A DNA stretch of 64,000 nucleotides from JALYYC01 sp039922495 (GTDB lineage: Bacteria; Chloroflexota; Dormibacteria; CF-121): assembly GCA_039922495.1 (NCBI GenBank), contig JBDTEO010000013.1, positions 5,653 through 69,652 on the forward strand, in the 5' to 3' direction. Both the position numbers and the translations under genes were made by a program. Every line of letters begins with the position of its first letter. The stretch's first letter is position 1. This document shows positions 43,001 to 51,633 of this stretch, in pieces. Under the pieces are notes generated by a model. The model made no database searches. It was given only the letters and a program-made list of their open reading frames with translations, and was not told the DNA's origin.

Positions 43001-43964
43001 GCGCGGCCCCGTTCTGGTTACCGGGGTCGATGGGTTCGCCGGCAGTCACCTCGCCGACCTGCTGCTCAGGCAGCGATACCAGGTCCACGGCACAACCCGC
43101 CATTCGAAACGGGATCCCCGCGCCCAGCTCGCTGCGGCGGTCGCGTGCCATCCCGTCGACCTGCTCGACCGAGAGGGCGTCGAGGCGGTCGTGGCCCGCG
43201 TCAGGCCGGCCTGGGTCTTCCACCTGGCCGCGCTGAGCAGCCCGGCCGCCTCATTCGACGATCCCGCCGGAACCATCACGAACAATGTCGCCGGTGAGGC
43301 CAACCTCCTCAACGCGCTGGTTCGCCTCGACCCGATGCCGCGCGTGCTCGTGGTGGGGTCGTCCGACGAGTACGGCCGGGCGGCGGGTCGCCACCGGCGC
43401 CTTGGCGAAGCCACGCCGCTGCGCCCGCTCAGCCCCTACGCGGTCAGCAAGGTCGCCCAGGATTACCTCGGGCTCCAGTATTTCCTGAGCCGCGCGCTGC
43501 CCTGCGTTCGCGTGCGGCCCTTCAATCACGCGGGGCCGCGGCAGTCGCCTCAGTTCGCGATCGCGAGCTTCGCCCAGCAGATCGCCCGGATCGAGCTGGG
43601 CCGCCAGGCCCCGACGCTGCGCGTCGGCAACCTCAAGGCCAAACGCGACTTCACCGATGTTCGTGACATGGCCCGCGCGTACGTGCTGGCGCTGTCGAAG
43701 GGGAAGCCGGGCGAGGTGTACAACCTCGGGTCCGGCAAGTCGATCGAGCTCGGGGCGATCGTCACAGCCTTGATTCGGATGAGCAAGAAACGGATCACCC
43801 TCGAGGTGGACGCCACCCGAAGCCGCGTCGCGGAGGCCGACGCCTACCTGTGCGATCCTCGCCGCTTCCAGCGCTTGACCGGATGGCGGCCGCAGATCAG
43901 CCTGGACCGGACCCTGCGCGACACCCTCAACTACTGGCGGCAGTGTGAGGCGGCCGGCGGATGA
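42993..43964 (+). CDS. rmd: NAD-dependent epimerase/reductase, probable GDP-6-deoxy-4-keto-mannose reductase
   Basis: Extended SDR of about 323 residues: cofactor loop VLVTGVDGFAGSHL, Tyr-x-x-x-Lys in YAVSKVAQDYLGLQYF, and VRPFNHAGPRQ as in RMD/GMD-like enzymes. With gmd and manC in the same run it most likely reduces GDP-4-keto-6-deoxymannose to GDP-rhamnose or a related sugar. No ATG/GTG/TTG stands near the expected N-terminus. ACG at 42993, just before the metK stop, gives a natural start. ATG at 42939 would add 18 unlikely residues inside metK. Confidence 0.8.
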   Translation, partial: TPERGPVLVTGVDGFAGSHLADLLLRQRYQVHGTTRHSKRDPRAQLAAAVACHPVDLLDREGVEAVVARVRPAWVFHLAALSSPAASFDDPAGTITNNVAGEANLLNALVRLDPMPRVLVVGSSDEYGRAAGRHRRLGEATPLRPLSPYAVSKVAQDYLGLQYFLSRALPCVRVRPFNHAGPRQSPQFAIASFAQQIARIELGRQAPTLRVGNLKAKRDFTDVRDMARAYVLALSKGKPGEVYNLGSGKSIELGAIVTALIRMSKKRITLEVDATRSRVAEADAYLCDPRRFQRLTGWRPQISLDRTLRDTLNYWRQCEAAGG

Positions 43965-45031
43965 ACCGGCACGTCGTGATCCTCGCCGGCGGGAGCGGGA
44001 CACGCCTCTGGCCGCGCTCTCGCGAGAAGACCCCCAAGCACCTCCTGACGCTCCATGGCCGGCAATCGCTGCTCCAGGCGACCTACCAGCGGGTCCGGCG
44101 TCTGTCGGACCAGGTCTATGTCGTGACCGAGCGATCCCAGGTGCCGAGCATCAAGCAGCAACTTCCCGAGCTTTTGGACGCTGGCTACATCGTCGAGCCG
44201 GCTCGGCGCGGCACCGCGTCGGCGCTCGGACTGGCGGCGCTCACGATCGCCGGCATCGACCCCAAGGCGACCATGCTCTCGGTCCACGCCGATCACTACC
44301 TCGGCGCCGACGAGGATGCCTACATCGCGACGCTGGACGCCGAGGCCGGCTGGGCCGAGCGGCAGCGATCGCTGGTCACGGTTGGCCTGACCCCGCCCTA
44401 CGCCTCGACCGCCTTCGGGTACATCCGGCCGGGTGAGCAGGTTATCGGCCCCGGTGATGTCCCCGCCTACCGGGTCCGATCCTTCGTCGAGAAACCTGAC
44501 CTTCGGACCGCGAAGGCCTACCTGCGTGCGGGTGACTACCTCTGGCATCTGGGGCTTTTCAGCTGGCCGGTCGAGGTGCTCTTCAGCGAACTGGCCGCCC
44601 ACGCCGGCGCGTTGCATGCCGGCCTGGAGCGCGTCAGGACGGCGCGCGACACCGGCGATCAGGCCGCCGCCGACGACGCCTACCGGGCGCTGCCGATGGA
44701 GGCCATCGATACGGCAGTGCTCGAGCGGACGACCAACCTCCTGATGGTGCGGGCCAGTTTCGAATGGCACGACCTCGGCTCCTGGGCGGATCTCCACGAC
44801 ATCCTCGAGCAGGATGCCGCTGGGAACTTCGTCGAAGGGGATCACGTCCTGATCGACTCGAAGAATTGCATGATCCACTCGCCGAAAAAGCTGGTCGCGG
44901 CGGTCGGCCTCGAGGACATGGTGGTGATCGAGACCGACGACGCCCTGCTGATCTGCCCCAAGGCCCGGTCGCAGGACGTCAAGTTGATCGTCGACCGGCT
45001 CCGGCAGATGGGGAAGACCGACTACCTGTAG
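43961..45031 (+). CDS. manC: Mannose-1-phosphate guanylyltransferase
   Basis: Nucleotidyltransferase of 356 residues forming GDP-mannose. The pyrophosphorylase signature is VILAGGSGTRLWPRSREKTP, and FVEKPD is the second. There is no fused C-terminal phosphomannose-isomerase domain; a separate cupin gene at 47521 may carry that function. ATG overlaps the epimerase stop by 4 bases. Confidence 0.93.
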   Translation: MNRHVVILAGGSGTRLWPRSREKTPKHLLTLHGRQSLLQATYQRVRRLSDQVYVVTERSQVPSIKQQLPELLDAGYIVEPARRGTASALGLAALTIAGIDPKATMLSVHADHYLGADEDAYIATLDAEAGWAERQRSLVTVGLTPPYASTAFGYIRPGEQVIGPGDVPAYRVRSFVEKPDLRTAKAYLRAGDYLWHLGLFSWPVEVLFSELAAHAGALHAGLERVRTARDTGDQAAADDAYRALPMEAIDTAVLERTTNLLMVRASFEWHDLGSWADLHDILEQDAAGNFVEGDHVLIDSKNCMIHSPKKLVAAVGLEDMVVIETDDALLICPKARSQDVKLIVDRLRQMGKTDYL

Positions 45032-45042
45032 CCGGGCCCGGG

Positions 45043-45048
45043 TAGACT
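45043..45048 (+). promoter_or_regulatory. -10 box (TAGACT) before gmd
   Basis: TAGACT ends 6 nt before GTG at 45055 in the short gap after manC, suggesting an internal promoter for gmd-pmm-cupin and supporting GTG over the TTG at 45049 as start. Confidence 0.5.
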
Positions 45049-45054
45049 TTGGCG

Positions 45055-46083
45055 GTGCCAAAGAGTGCGCTCATCACGGGGATCACGGGCCAGGACGGGT
45101 CCTACCTCGCGGAGCTCCTCCTCGACAAAGGCTACGAGGTGCACGGGGTCGTCCGGCGGTCCTCATCGATGAACCGGACGCGAATCGACCACCTGGAACA
45201 CACCGATCCATCGCATCCGGAGGGTGGCCGGTTCGTCCTGCACTACGGCGACATGACGGACTCCGGCGGGCTCAACCGGCTGGTGATGACCCTGCGCCCC
45301 GACGAGATCTACAACCTCGCGGCGCAGAGCCACGTGCTGATCTCCTTTGATCAACCGGAGTACACGGGCGACACCGATGGCCTGGGCACGACGCGCTTGC
45401 TGGAGGCCATCCGGACGGCCGGCTTGAAAACCCGCTTCTACCAGGCGTCGACCTCGGAGATGTTCGGTCTCACCCCGCCGCCGCAGAGTGAGACGACGCC
45501 CTTCCATCCACGCAGCCCCTATGCCGTCGCCAAGGTCTATGCGCACTGGATCACGGTCAATTACCGGGAGGCGCATGGGATGTATGCCTGCAGCGGCATC
45601 CTCTTCAACCACGAGTCCCCCCGTCGGGGCGAGAACTTCGTCACGCGGAAGGTTACCCGCGGGTTGGCCTCGATCCTGGCCGGGCGCTCGTTAAAGATCC
45701 GGCTGGGCAACCTCGACGCCAAACGCGACTGGGGCCACGCCCGCGACTATGTTGAGGCGATGTGGCTGATGCTGCAGCAGGACACCCCGGACGACTACGT
45801 GATCGCGTCAGGCGTCGATCGCAGCGTGCGGGACCTGATCGAGGTCGCCTTCGGTCTCGTCGGGCTGGAGTGGCGAAAGTACGTCGAGATCGACCAGGCG
45901 TACGTGCGGCCGGCCGAGGTCCCCGAGCTGCGAGGCGAGCCGGCCAAGGCGCGGGCCAAGCTCGGATGGGCGCCAAAGGTTAGCTTTGAGGAGATGATCC
46001 GCGAGATGCTCGAGCACGACATGGCCGCCCTTGGCATCAAGACGGACCAGTACCTGCGCGGGCGGTCCACCCCGGCCGCATGA
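45055..46083 (+). CDS. gmd: GDP-mannose 4,6-dehydratase
   Basis: Extended SDR of 342 residues converting GDP-mannose to GDP-4-keto-6-deoxymannose. Motifs: ALITGITGQDGSYLAELLL, HGVVRRSSS, YAVAKVYAHWITVNYREA with the Tyr/Lys pair, and FNHESPRRGENFVTRKV, all specific to GMD. GTG at 45055 is preferred because of the TAGACT box; TTG at 45049 is the alternative. Stop overlaps the phosphomutase ATG. Confidence 0.95.
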   Translation: MPKSALITGITGQDGSYLAELLLDKGYEVHGVVRRSSSMNRTRIDHLEHTDPSHPEGGRFVLHYGDMTDSGGLNRLVMTLRPDEIYNLAAQSHVLISFDQPEYTGDTDGLGTTRLLEAIRTAGLKTRFYQASTSEMFGLTPPPQSETTPFHPRSPYAVAKVYAHWITVNYREAHGMYACSGILFNHESPRRGENFVTRKVTRGLASILAGRSLKIRLGNLDAKRDWGHARDYVEAMWLMLQQDTPDDYVIASGVDRSVRDLIEVAFGLVGLEWRKYVEIDQAYVRPAEVPELRGEPAKARAKLGWAPKVSFEEMIREMLEHDMAALGIKTDQYLRGRSTPAA

Positions 46084-47528
46084 GCACACCGGTCGAGATC
46101 ACGTTCGGCACCGACGGCTGGCGCGGCATCATCGCCGACGATTTCACCTACGACTCGGTTCGGACGGCGACCCAGGGGATTGCGCAATACCTGGTCAGCC
46201 GTCCCAATCCGACCGCCGTGGTCGGGTACGACACCCGCTTTTCTTCCGACCTGTTTGCCCGCGAAGTGGCCCAGGTGCTCGCCGCCAACGGGGTCAAGGT
46301 GTTCGTCATCGACGCGCCGGCACCAACCCAGGTCGCCACCTTCGCGGTCCTGGACAAGAAGGCCAGCGGGGCGCTGGTGATCACCGCCAGCCACAATCCC
46401 TACTACTTCAGCGGCCTCAAGTACAAGCCGGAGTACGCCGGCTCGGCGTCCCCCGAAGTCACCGCGCGGCTCGAGCAGGAGATCGTCAAGGTCCAGCGCG
46501 GCGGCCGCGTCAAGCAGGTGCGCTTCGACGACGCGAAACAACAGGGCTTGATCGAGATCTTCGACCCGCAACCCGCGTATGCGGCGCAGGTGAACAAGCT
46601 CGTCGACCTCGAGCGCATCAAGGCGGCCGGGCTTCGGATCCTGCACGAGCCGATGTACGGCGCAGCGCAGGGATACATCCGGGCGCTGCTGGCCGGCGGA
46701 AAGACGCAGGTCGACGAGATCCACGGCGAGCGCAACGCCTCCTTCGGCGGGATGCACCCGGAACCGATCGCGCACTACATGCCGGAGGCGATGGCCATCA
46801 TGGCGAAGGGGAAGCACGACCTCTGCATCGCCAACGACGGAGACGCCGACCGCGTCGGGATCATCGATGAGAAAGGCCAGTTCATCAACCAGCTCCAGGT
46901 GATGGCGTTGCTGATGATGTACCTGGTCGAGAAGCGCGGGCAGAAGGGCGACGTGGTCCGTTCGCTGACCTCGACCTCGATGGCCGACAAGCTGGGCGAG
47001 CGCTTCGGGGTCACGGTCCACGAGCTCAAGGTCGGGTTCAAATACCTCGGTCCCAAGCTGACAGAGGTCAATGGCATCCTGGCGGGGGAGGAAAGCGGCG
47101 GCTTTGCCTTCCGCGGCCACATCCCCGAGCGCGATGGCGTCCTATCGGGCCTGTTCTTCGCCGACATGATCGTCCAGTACGGCCAGCCGCTCTCCAGGAT
47201 CCTGGAGCACCTCATCGAGCTGGTGGGTCCCCATTTCTATGCCCGCCACGACATCCACCTGGAGCGGCAGGAGTACGCGGGACGCCGGACCGAGCTCTAC
47301 GGGCGGCTCCAGCAGGAGCCTCCGTCCGAGATCGGGGGCGAGCCCGTCGTCCGATCGCGCACCGATGACGGCTTCAAGTATTACCTGGCCGACGGGAGCT
47401 GGGTGCTGATCCGCTTCAGCGGGACTGAGCCGCTGATCCGGGTCTACAGCGAGGCCTCCTCGAAGGCGCGGGTCGACCAGCTGCTGGCCGCGCTCGAGGA
47501 TCGCCTGGGATTGGGGCAGCATGCCTGA
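46080..47528 (+). CDS. Phosphomannomutase/phosphoglucomutase
   Basis: Alpha-D-phosphohexomutase of 482 residues. The phosphoserine loop is ITASHNPYYFSG, metal loop is DGDADRVG, the sugar-binding loop GEESGGF, and the phosphate-binding loop RFSGTEPLIRVYSEA. In this operon it should supply mannose-1-phosphate for ManC, though PMM/PGM enzymes often accept glucose too. Its 3' end overlaps the cupin start by 8 bases. Confidence 0.93.
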   Translation: MSTPVEITFGTDGWRGIIADDFTYDSVRTATQGIAQYLVSRPNPTAVVGYDTRFSSDLFAREVAQVLAANGVKVFVIDAPAPTQVATFAVLDKKASGALVITASHNPYYFSGLKYKPEYAGSASPEVTARLEQEIVKVQRGGRVKQVRFDDAKQQGLIEIFDPQPAYAAQVNKLVDLERIKAAGLRILHEPMYGAAQGYIRALLAGGKTQVDEIHGERNASFGGMHPEPIAHYMPEAMAIMAKGKHDLCIANDGDADRVGIIDEKGQFINQLQVMALLMMYLVEKRGQKGDVVRSLTSTSMADKLGERFGVTVHELKVGFKYLGPKLTEVNGILAGEESGGFAFRGHIPERDGVLSGLFFADMIVQYGQPLSRILEHLIELVGPHFYARHDIHLERQEYAGRRTELYGRLQQEPPSEIGGEPVVRSRTDDGFKYYLADGSWVLIRFSGTEPLIRVYSEASSKARVDQLLAALEDRLGLGQHA

Positions 47529-47880
47529 GCTGGTCAGGAAGCCCTGGGGCTGGGAGAACCGGTTCGCGGTCACCGATCGCTACCTCGGGAAGGTCATCCA
47601 CATCAATGCCGGCGAGATGCTCAGCCTGCAGTACCACGAGCACAAGGACGAGACCATCCTGGTAGTCAGGGGGGTCATGGACCTCCAGCTCGACGACGAC
47701 CGGGGCGAGCTCCGCACCCACCGGCTGACCCCGGGCCTCTCCAGGCGGATCGTTCCCGGCAAGCGGCATCGGATGATCGGGGTCGAGGAGTGCGAGCTTT
47801 TTGAGGTTTCCACCCCTGAGATCGACGACGTCATCCGTTTGGAGGACAAGTACGGCCGGGAGGGGACCAGCACCACCTAG
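47521..47880 (+). CDS. Cupin, type II phosphomannose-isomerase-like
   Basis: Single cupin domain of 119 residues: KPWGWENRFAV at the start, metal motif with His residues in LQYHEHKDETILVVRG, and PGKRHRMIG. It corresponds to the C-terminal isomerase domain of bifunctional ManC/AlgA proteins, here as a free-standing gene at the end of the GDP-sugar operon. It likely forms mannose-6-phosphate from fructose-6-phosphate. Confidence 0.87.
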   Translation: MPELVRKPWGWENRFAVTDRYLGKVIHINAGEMLSLQYHEHKDETILVVRGVMDLQLDDDRGELRTHRLTPGLSRRIVPGKRHRMIGVEECELFEVSTPEIDDVIRLEDKYGREGTSTT

Positions 47881-47927
47881 CCTCGGCGAGCTTTCCACAG
47901 TTTCCACAATCCCTTGGTCTCACGACG

Positions 47928-47937
47928 AACATATGTT
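47928..47937. promoter_or_regulatory. Palindrome AACATATGTT
   Basis: A perfect 10-base palindrome in the 134-base gap between the cupin gene and the next membrane-protein gene. It is within about 75 bases of the TAAACT box, so it could be a repressor site. No regulator is known. Confidence 0.25.
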
Positions 47938-48001
47938 TCGAATACAGATTCGGGGTTGCAAAGCTGTTGCTTTCCCCAGCCCCAAACGCACGTTTCCCTG
48001 C

Positions 48002-48007
48002 TAAACT
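48002..48007 (+). promoter_or_regulatory. -10 box (TAAACT)
   Basis: TAAACT ends 7 nt before the ATG at 48015, a leaderless arrangement. Confidence 0.5.
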
Positions 48008-48014
48008 TCCGGCC

Positions 48015-48878
48015 ATGTCGGAGGCCCTCGCGAGCTCTTCCGCGACCCTTCCACGGTCCGGCCAGCAGCGCGCAGGGCGGTCTCGGGTGGGCACGGCGGC
48101 CCGACCGATCCAGCTTGGCACCCGCTACCTCGGCCTGCTCTCGGCCTGGGCGATCGTGGTCGGGCTCAGCTTCAAGTCGGAGCTGCTGGCACCGAACCAG
48201 GTCTGGCAGGCCACCGCCGGGCTGGCGGTGCTGGTCTCGCTTGGCCTGCTCTTCCTCCATGCGCGCAACCGCACCCCCGGCTGGCTGAGCCTCGATCACT
48301 ACATCTCGCCGGTGCTCGGCATCATCGCGGCTAGCGGCTTTTCGATCCTGTACCTCGACTACCGGGTGCACGCCCTCGCCATGCTGCTCATGGGCGCGGT
48401 CGTCTTCATCAGCAGCTATGTAGACCTGTCCCGCGGCATGGGCCGGGAGAAACCGCTGCACCGCTTCCTCCGTGATGCCACCACCTTCTGCTCGCTGCTG
48501 GCCCTGCTCTACCTGGTGCTCCAGTCCAACGAGCTGCCCAACATCCTGAAGTTCAGCTGGATCTTTGCCATCAGTCTCTTCAGCGGGTACCGGAGCTTCC
48601 GCTTTGCCACCCGCCGCGAGGGCGTGGCCCTGCTTACCGCCTTTCTCACCGCGGGCACGGTCACCTTCGGCGCCTTCGGGATGGTCACCTATCTGAACCA
48701 GGGCAGTCCCTACATCGCGGTCGTCCTCGCCTTCGCCTGGTACGCCTGGCAGGGCCTGCTGGTCCACACCCTCGACGATTCCCTGACCAAACGGATCTTC
48801 TTCGAGTACGGCCTATTCGCCGTGATCTGCGTCTACCTGATCATCCTGGCAGCCGTCACCGGCCGCCCCGTCGGCTAA
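48015..48878 (+). CDS. Hypothetical membrane protein with about nine TM segments
   Basis: Protein of 287 residues. A cytoplasmic head of about 35 residues is followed by roughly nine evenly spaced TM segments with short loops, ending with LIILAAVTGRP. No recognised family or catalytic motif. Start at 48015 fits the TAAACT box; the longer frame from 47967 would begin upstream of the promoter. It is a monocistronic unit converging on the Liv operon. Confidence 0.78.
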   Translation: MSEALASSSATLPRSGQQRAGRSRVGTAARPIQLGTRYLGLLSAWAIVVGLSFKSELLAPNQVWQATAGLAVLVSLGLLFLHARNRTPGWLSLDHYISPVLGIIAASGFSILYLDYRVHALAMLLMGAVVFISSYVDLSRGMGREKPLHRFLRDATTFCSLLALLYLVLQSNELPNILKFSWIFAISLFSGYRSFRFATRREGVALLTAFLTAGTVTFGAFGMVTYLNQGSPYIAVVLAFAWYAWQGLLVHTLDDSLTKRIFFEYGLFAVICVYLIILAAVTGRPVG

Positions 48879-48893
48879 GGCCGGCGAGCGAAG

Positions 48894-49604
48894 TTAGACC
48901 CCGAGATAGGCTTTCTGGACGTCGGGGCTGGCGAGCAGCTCCTTGCCGCTGCCCTCCGTGACGATCCGGCCCGTTTCCAGGACATAGCCCCGGTGCGCCA
49001 CGTTCAGCGCCTTGAGCGCGTTCTGCTCGATCAGGAGGATGGTCGTCCCTTCCTTGTTGATGTCGCGGATCACAGTGAAAATCGTGTCGACCATGAGCGG
49101 GGCGAGGCCCAGCGACGGCTCGTCGAGCAGCAGGACCTTCGGCCGCGACATCATCGCCCGGCTGATGCAGAGCATCTGCTGCTCGCCTCCCGAGAGGGTG
49201 CCGGCGAGCTGGCCCTGCCGCTCCTTGAGGCGCGGGAAGAGCGTGTACACGCGGTCGAGATCTTCGCGGGTGACGCCGCCCTTTCGAATGTAGGCGCCCA
49301 GATCGAGGTTCTCCCGGACCGTCATCCGGGCGAAGATGCGCCGCCCTTCAGGCGCGTGGCCGATCCCCTTGACCACGATGTCCTCCGCCTGCAGCCGGCT
49401 GATGTCCTCGCCGCGCAGGCGGACCGCGCCCGCGCTGGCCGGCGTCAGGCCCGAAATGGCGCGGAGCGTGGTCGTCTTCCCTGCCCCGTTGGCCCCGATC
49501 AGCGACACGATCTCGCCTTCGTCGACGTGCAGGCTCACCCCCCGCAACGCCTGGATGCGGCCGTAGAAGACGTCGATCCGTTCGACCTCGAGGATCGTCG
49601 ACAC
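48894..49604 (-). CDS. livF: Branched-chain amino-acid ABC transporter ATPase LivF
   Basis: ATPase of 236 residues: Walker A LIGANGAGKTTTLRAI, signature LSGGEQQMLCISRAM, Walker B LLLDEPSLGLAP, with the family's C-terminal AYLGV. It is the last gene of a complete five-gene Liv set. GTG start is shared with the livG stop (TAGTG). Confidence 0.95.
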   Translation of the reverse strand: MSTILEVERIDVFYGRIQALRGVSLHVDEGEIVSLIGANGAGKTTTLRAISGLTPASAGAVRLRGEDISRLQAEDIVVKGIGHAPEGRRIFARMTVRENLDLGAYIRKGGVTREDLDRVYTLFPRLKERQGQLAGTLSGGEQQMLCISRAMMSRPKVLLLDEPSLGLAPLMVDTIFTVIRDINKEGTTILLIEQNALKALNVAHRGYVLETGRIVTEGSGKELLASPDVQKAYLGV

Positions 49605-50467
49605 TAGGCGGATTTCCCGAGGTAGGCCTCAATGACGCGGGGATCGGCCCGCACTTTTTGCGGGGTACCTTCGGCGATCTTCTCCCCGTAGTCGAGCACC
49701 ACGATCCGCTCCGAAACCTCCATGACGACCTTCATGTCGTGCTCGATCAAAAAGACGGTGATGCCCTGGGCGCGCACCTGCTGGATCAGCTCCATCAGCT
49801 GGGCCTTCTCCTGCGGATTGAAGCCGGCGGCGGGTTCGTCGAGCATCAACAGCTTCGGCTCGCTGGCGAGCGCCCGGGCGATCTCCAGCCGCCGCTGGAA
49901 GCCATAGGCGAGGTTGCGCGCGTACTGTTCCGCATAGTTCTCCAAACCGACGAACTGCAGCAGGTCCATGGCCCGGGCGCGGACGCGGCGCTCCTCCGAC
50001 CTGGCGTACGGCGTGCGTAGCAGCGCATCCCAGACCTTGGCGTGCATGCGCGGATGCTGGCCCACCATCACGTTCTCGACCGCCGTCATGTAGGAAAAGA
50101 GGCGGATGTTCTGGAAGGTCCGCGCGATCCCGAGGGTGGTGACCGCATGCGGCCGAAGCCCAAGCGGCATCGGCCCACGTCCCAGGGAGCGACGAACGGC
50201 GCTGGCGACCGTGTAGTAACCGGCAAGCGGCGGCAGATAGGTCCGCCAGTATTCCTTGACCGGATACACCGACTTGCCGTTGAAGATGATCTCCCCGCCG
50301 GTCGGTTTATAGAGGCCGGCAATGAGGTTGAACATCGTCGTCTTTCCCGCGCCGTTGGGACCGATCATGGCGAAAATCTCGCCCTGTTCCACCGTGAGGT
50401 CGACATGGTTTACCGCGAGGAGGCCGCCGAATCGCTTGGTCAGTCCACGGATCTGGAGGATCGGCAT
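49604..50467 (-). CDS. livG: Branched-chain amino-acid ABC transporter ATPase LivG
   Basis: ATPase of 287 residues: Walker A IGPNGAGKTTMFNLIAG, long LivG-type insertion after it, RTFQNIRLFSYMTAVENVMV at the Q loop, and LMLDEPAAGFNPQEK at Walker B. The ABC signature reads NLAYGFQRRLEIARAL, where the usual LSGGQ is replaced as in many LivG proteins. It ends EAYLG. Confidence 0.94.
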   Translation of the reverse strand: MPILQIRGLTKRFGGLLAVNHVDLTVEQGEIFAMIGPNGAGKTTMFNLIAGLYKPTGGEIIFNGKSVYPVKEYWRTYLPPLAGYYTVASAVRRSLGRGPMPLGLRPHAVTTLGIARTFQNIRLFSYMTAVENVMVGQHPRMHAKVWDALLRTPYARSEERRVRARAMDLLQFVGLENYAEQYARNLAYGFQRRLEIARALASEPKLLMLDEPAAGFNPQEKAQLMELIQQVRAQGITVFLIEHDMKVVMEVSERIVVLDYGEKIAEGTPQKVRADPRVIEAYLGKSA

Positions 50468-50475
50468 CGGGGGGC

Positions 50476-51633
50476 TTAGGCGGACCCCCGAAGGTCCGAG
50501 ACGGCTTCATCACTCGTGCCGAGCTCCAGCTCGACTTTTCGCTGCGTGTTGGGAAGCAGCCCTTGCGGTCGCACCAGCATGATGCCGGCGAGGATGATCC
50601 CGAAGATCAGGTAATTCGAGCGCTGCACGATGCCGCCGATGTCGGCGTTGTTCAAAAAACCGATATTAAGGGCCGCCGTCGCACTGGCGATCCAGCCCGG
50701 GAGCGCGATCAGGACCTTGTGTTGCAGCAGGTAGATCAGGACGGCGCCCACGATCACGCCCCGGATGCTGCCCATCCCGCCAAGGACGACCATGACCAGG
50801 ACGACAACCGACACGGCCTGGAAGCTGAACGATTCCGGCACCACGACAAAGAGCTTCGACGCATAGAAGGTGCCGGCAAAGCCGCTGAAGGCGGCCCCCA
50901 TGGCGAAGGCGAGGAGCTTGGTGGTGACCGTGTTGACGCCGGTCGCCGCCGCCGCGACCTCGTCCTCGCGGATCGCCATCCAGGCTCGACCGAGCCGCGA
51001 GTTCCGGAGGTTATTGATCAGAAACAGGGAGGCCAGGATGATGGCGAGGATCAGATAGTAGTAGGGAACCGGGTTGAAGCCGAAATTGCCATCCCAGCCG
51101 GGCACGGGGGGAAGATGAGGCTGGTCGACGCCGACGATCCCATTGACGCCGCCCGTCAGCGGGGTGGCGTTGCGGACGACCTTGGGCACGATCTCGCCGA
51201 AGCCGAGCGTGACGATCGCCAGGTAGTCCCCGCGCAAGCGCAGGGTGGGGGCGCCCAGCAGCACGCCAAACAGCGCGGCGACGAAGGCGGAGGCCGGAAG
51301 CAGCAGCCAGAACGAGAGGTGGATGTTGAACTGACCGGAGGCCAGGATGGCGAAGGCATACGAGCCGATGGCAAAGAAGGCCGCATAGCCGAGGTCCAGG
51401 AGGCCGGCATACCCGACCACAACATTCAGTCCGAGGGCCAGCAGGACCCAGACACCGGCGTTCGCCCCGTCATCGACGAGCGAAGGCAGGATGAAGGGGA
51501 CCAGAAGGAGAACCACGAGCAGCAGGCCGTAGGGGGCGTTGCTGCTTCGCCCGAAGGCGCCGAGCCCGGGCACTTCCAGGCTCCGCAAGCGCGCGAGCGC
51601 TCCGGCAACGGCGACCCTCTGCCGGCGATTCAC
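50476..51633 (-). CDS. livM: Branched-chain amino-acid ABC transporter permease LivM
   Basis: Permease of 385 residues with eight or more TM helices, including LLALGLNVVVGYAGLLDLGY and GRAWMAIREDEVAAAATGVN, both diagnostic for LivM. The GTG at 51633 overlaps the livH TGA (GTGA) and replaces the long out-of-context extension to 51720. Confidence 0.94.
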   Translation of the reverse strand: MNRRQRVAVAGALARLRSLEVPGLGAFGRSSNAPYGLLLVVLLLVPFILPSLVDDGANAGVWVLLALGLNVVVGYAGLLDLGYAAFFAIGSYAFAILASGQFNIHLSFWLLLPASAFVAALFGVLLGAPTLRLRGDYLAIVTLGFGEIVPKVVRNATPLTGGVNGIVGVDQPHLPPVPGWDGNFGFNPVPYYYLILAIILASLFLINNLRNSRLGRAWMAIREDEVAAAATGVNTVTTKLLAFAMGAAFSGFAGTFYASKLFVVVPESFSFQAVSVVVLVMVVLGGMGSIRGVIVGAVLIYLLQHKVLIALPGWIASATAALNIGFLNNADIGGIVQRSNYLIFGIILAGIMLVRPQGLLPNTQRKVELELGTSDEAVSDLRGSA

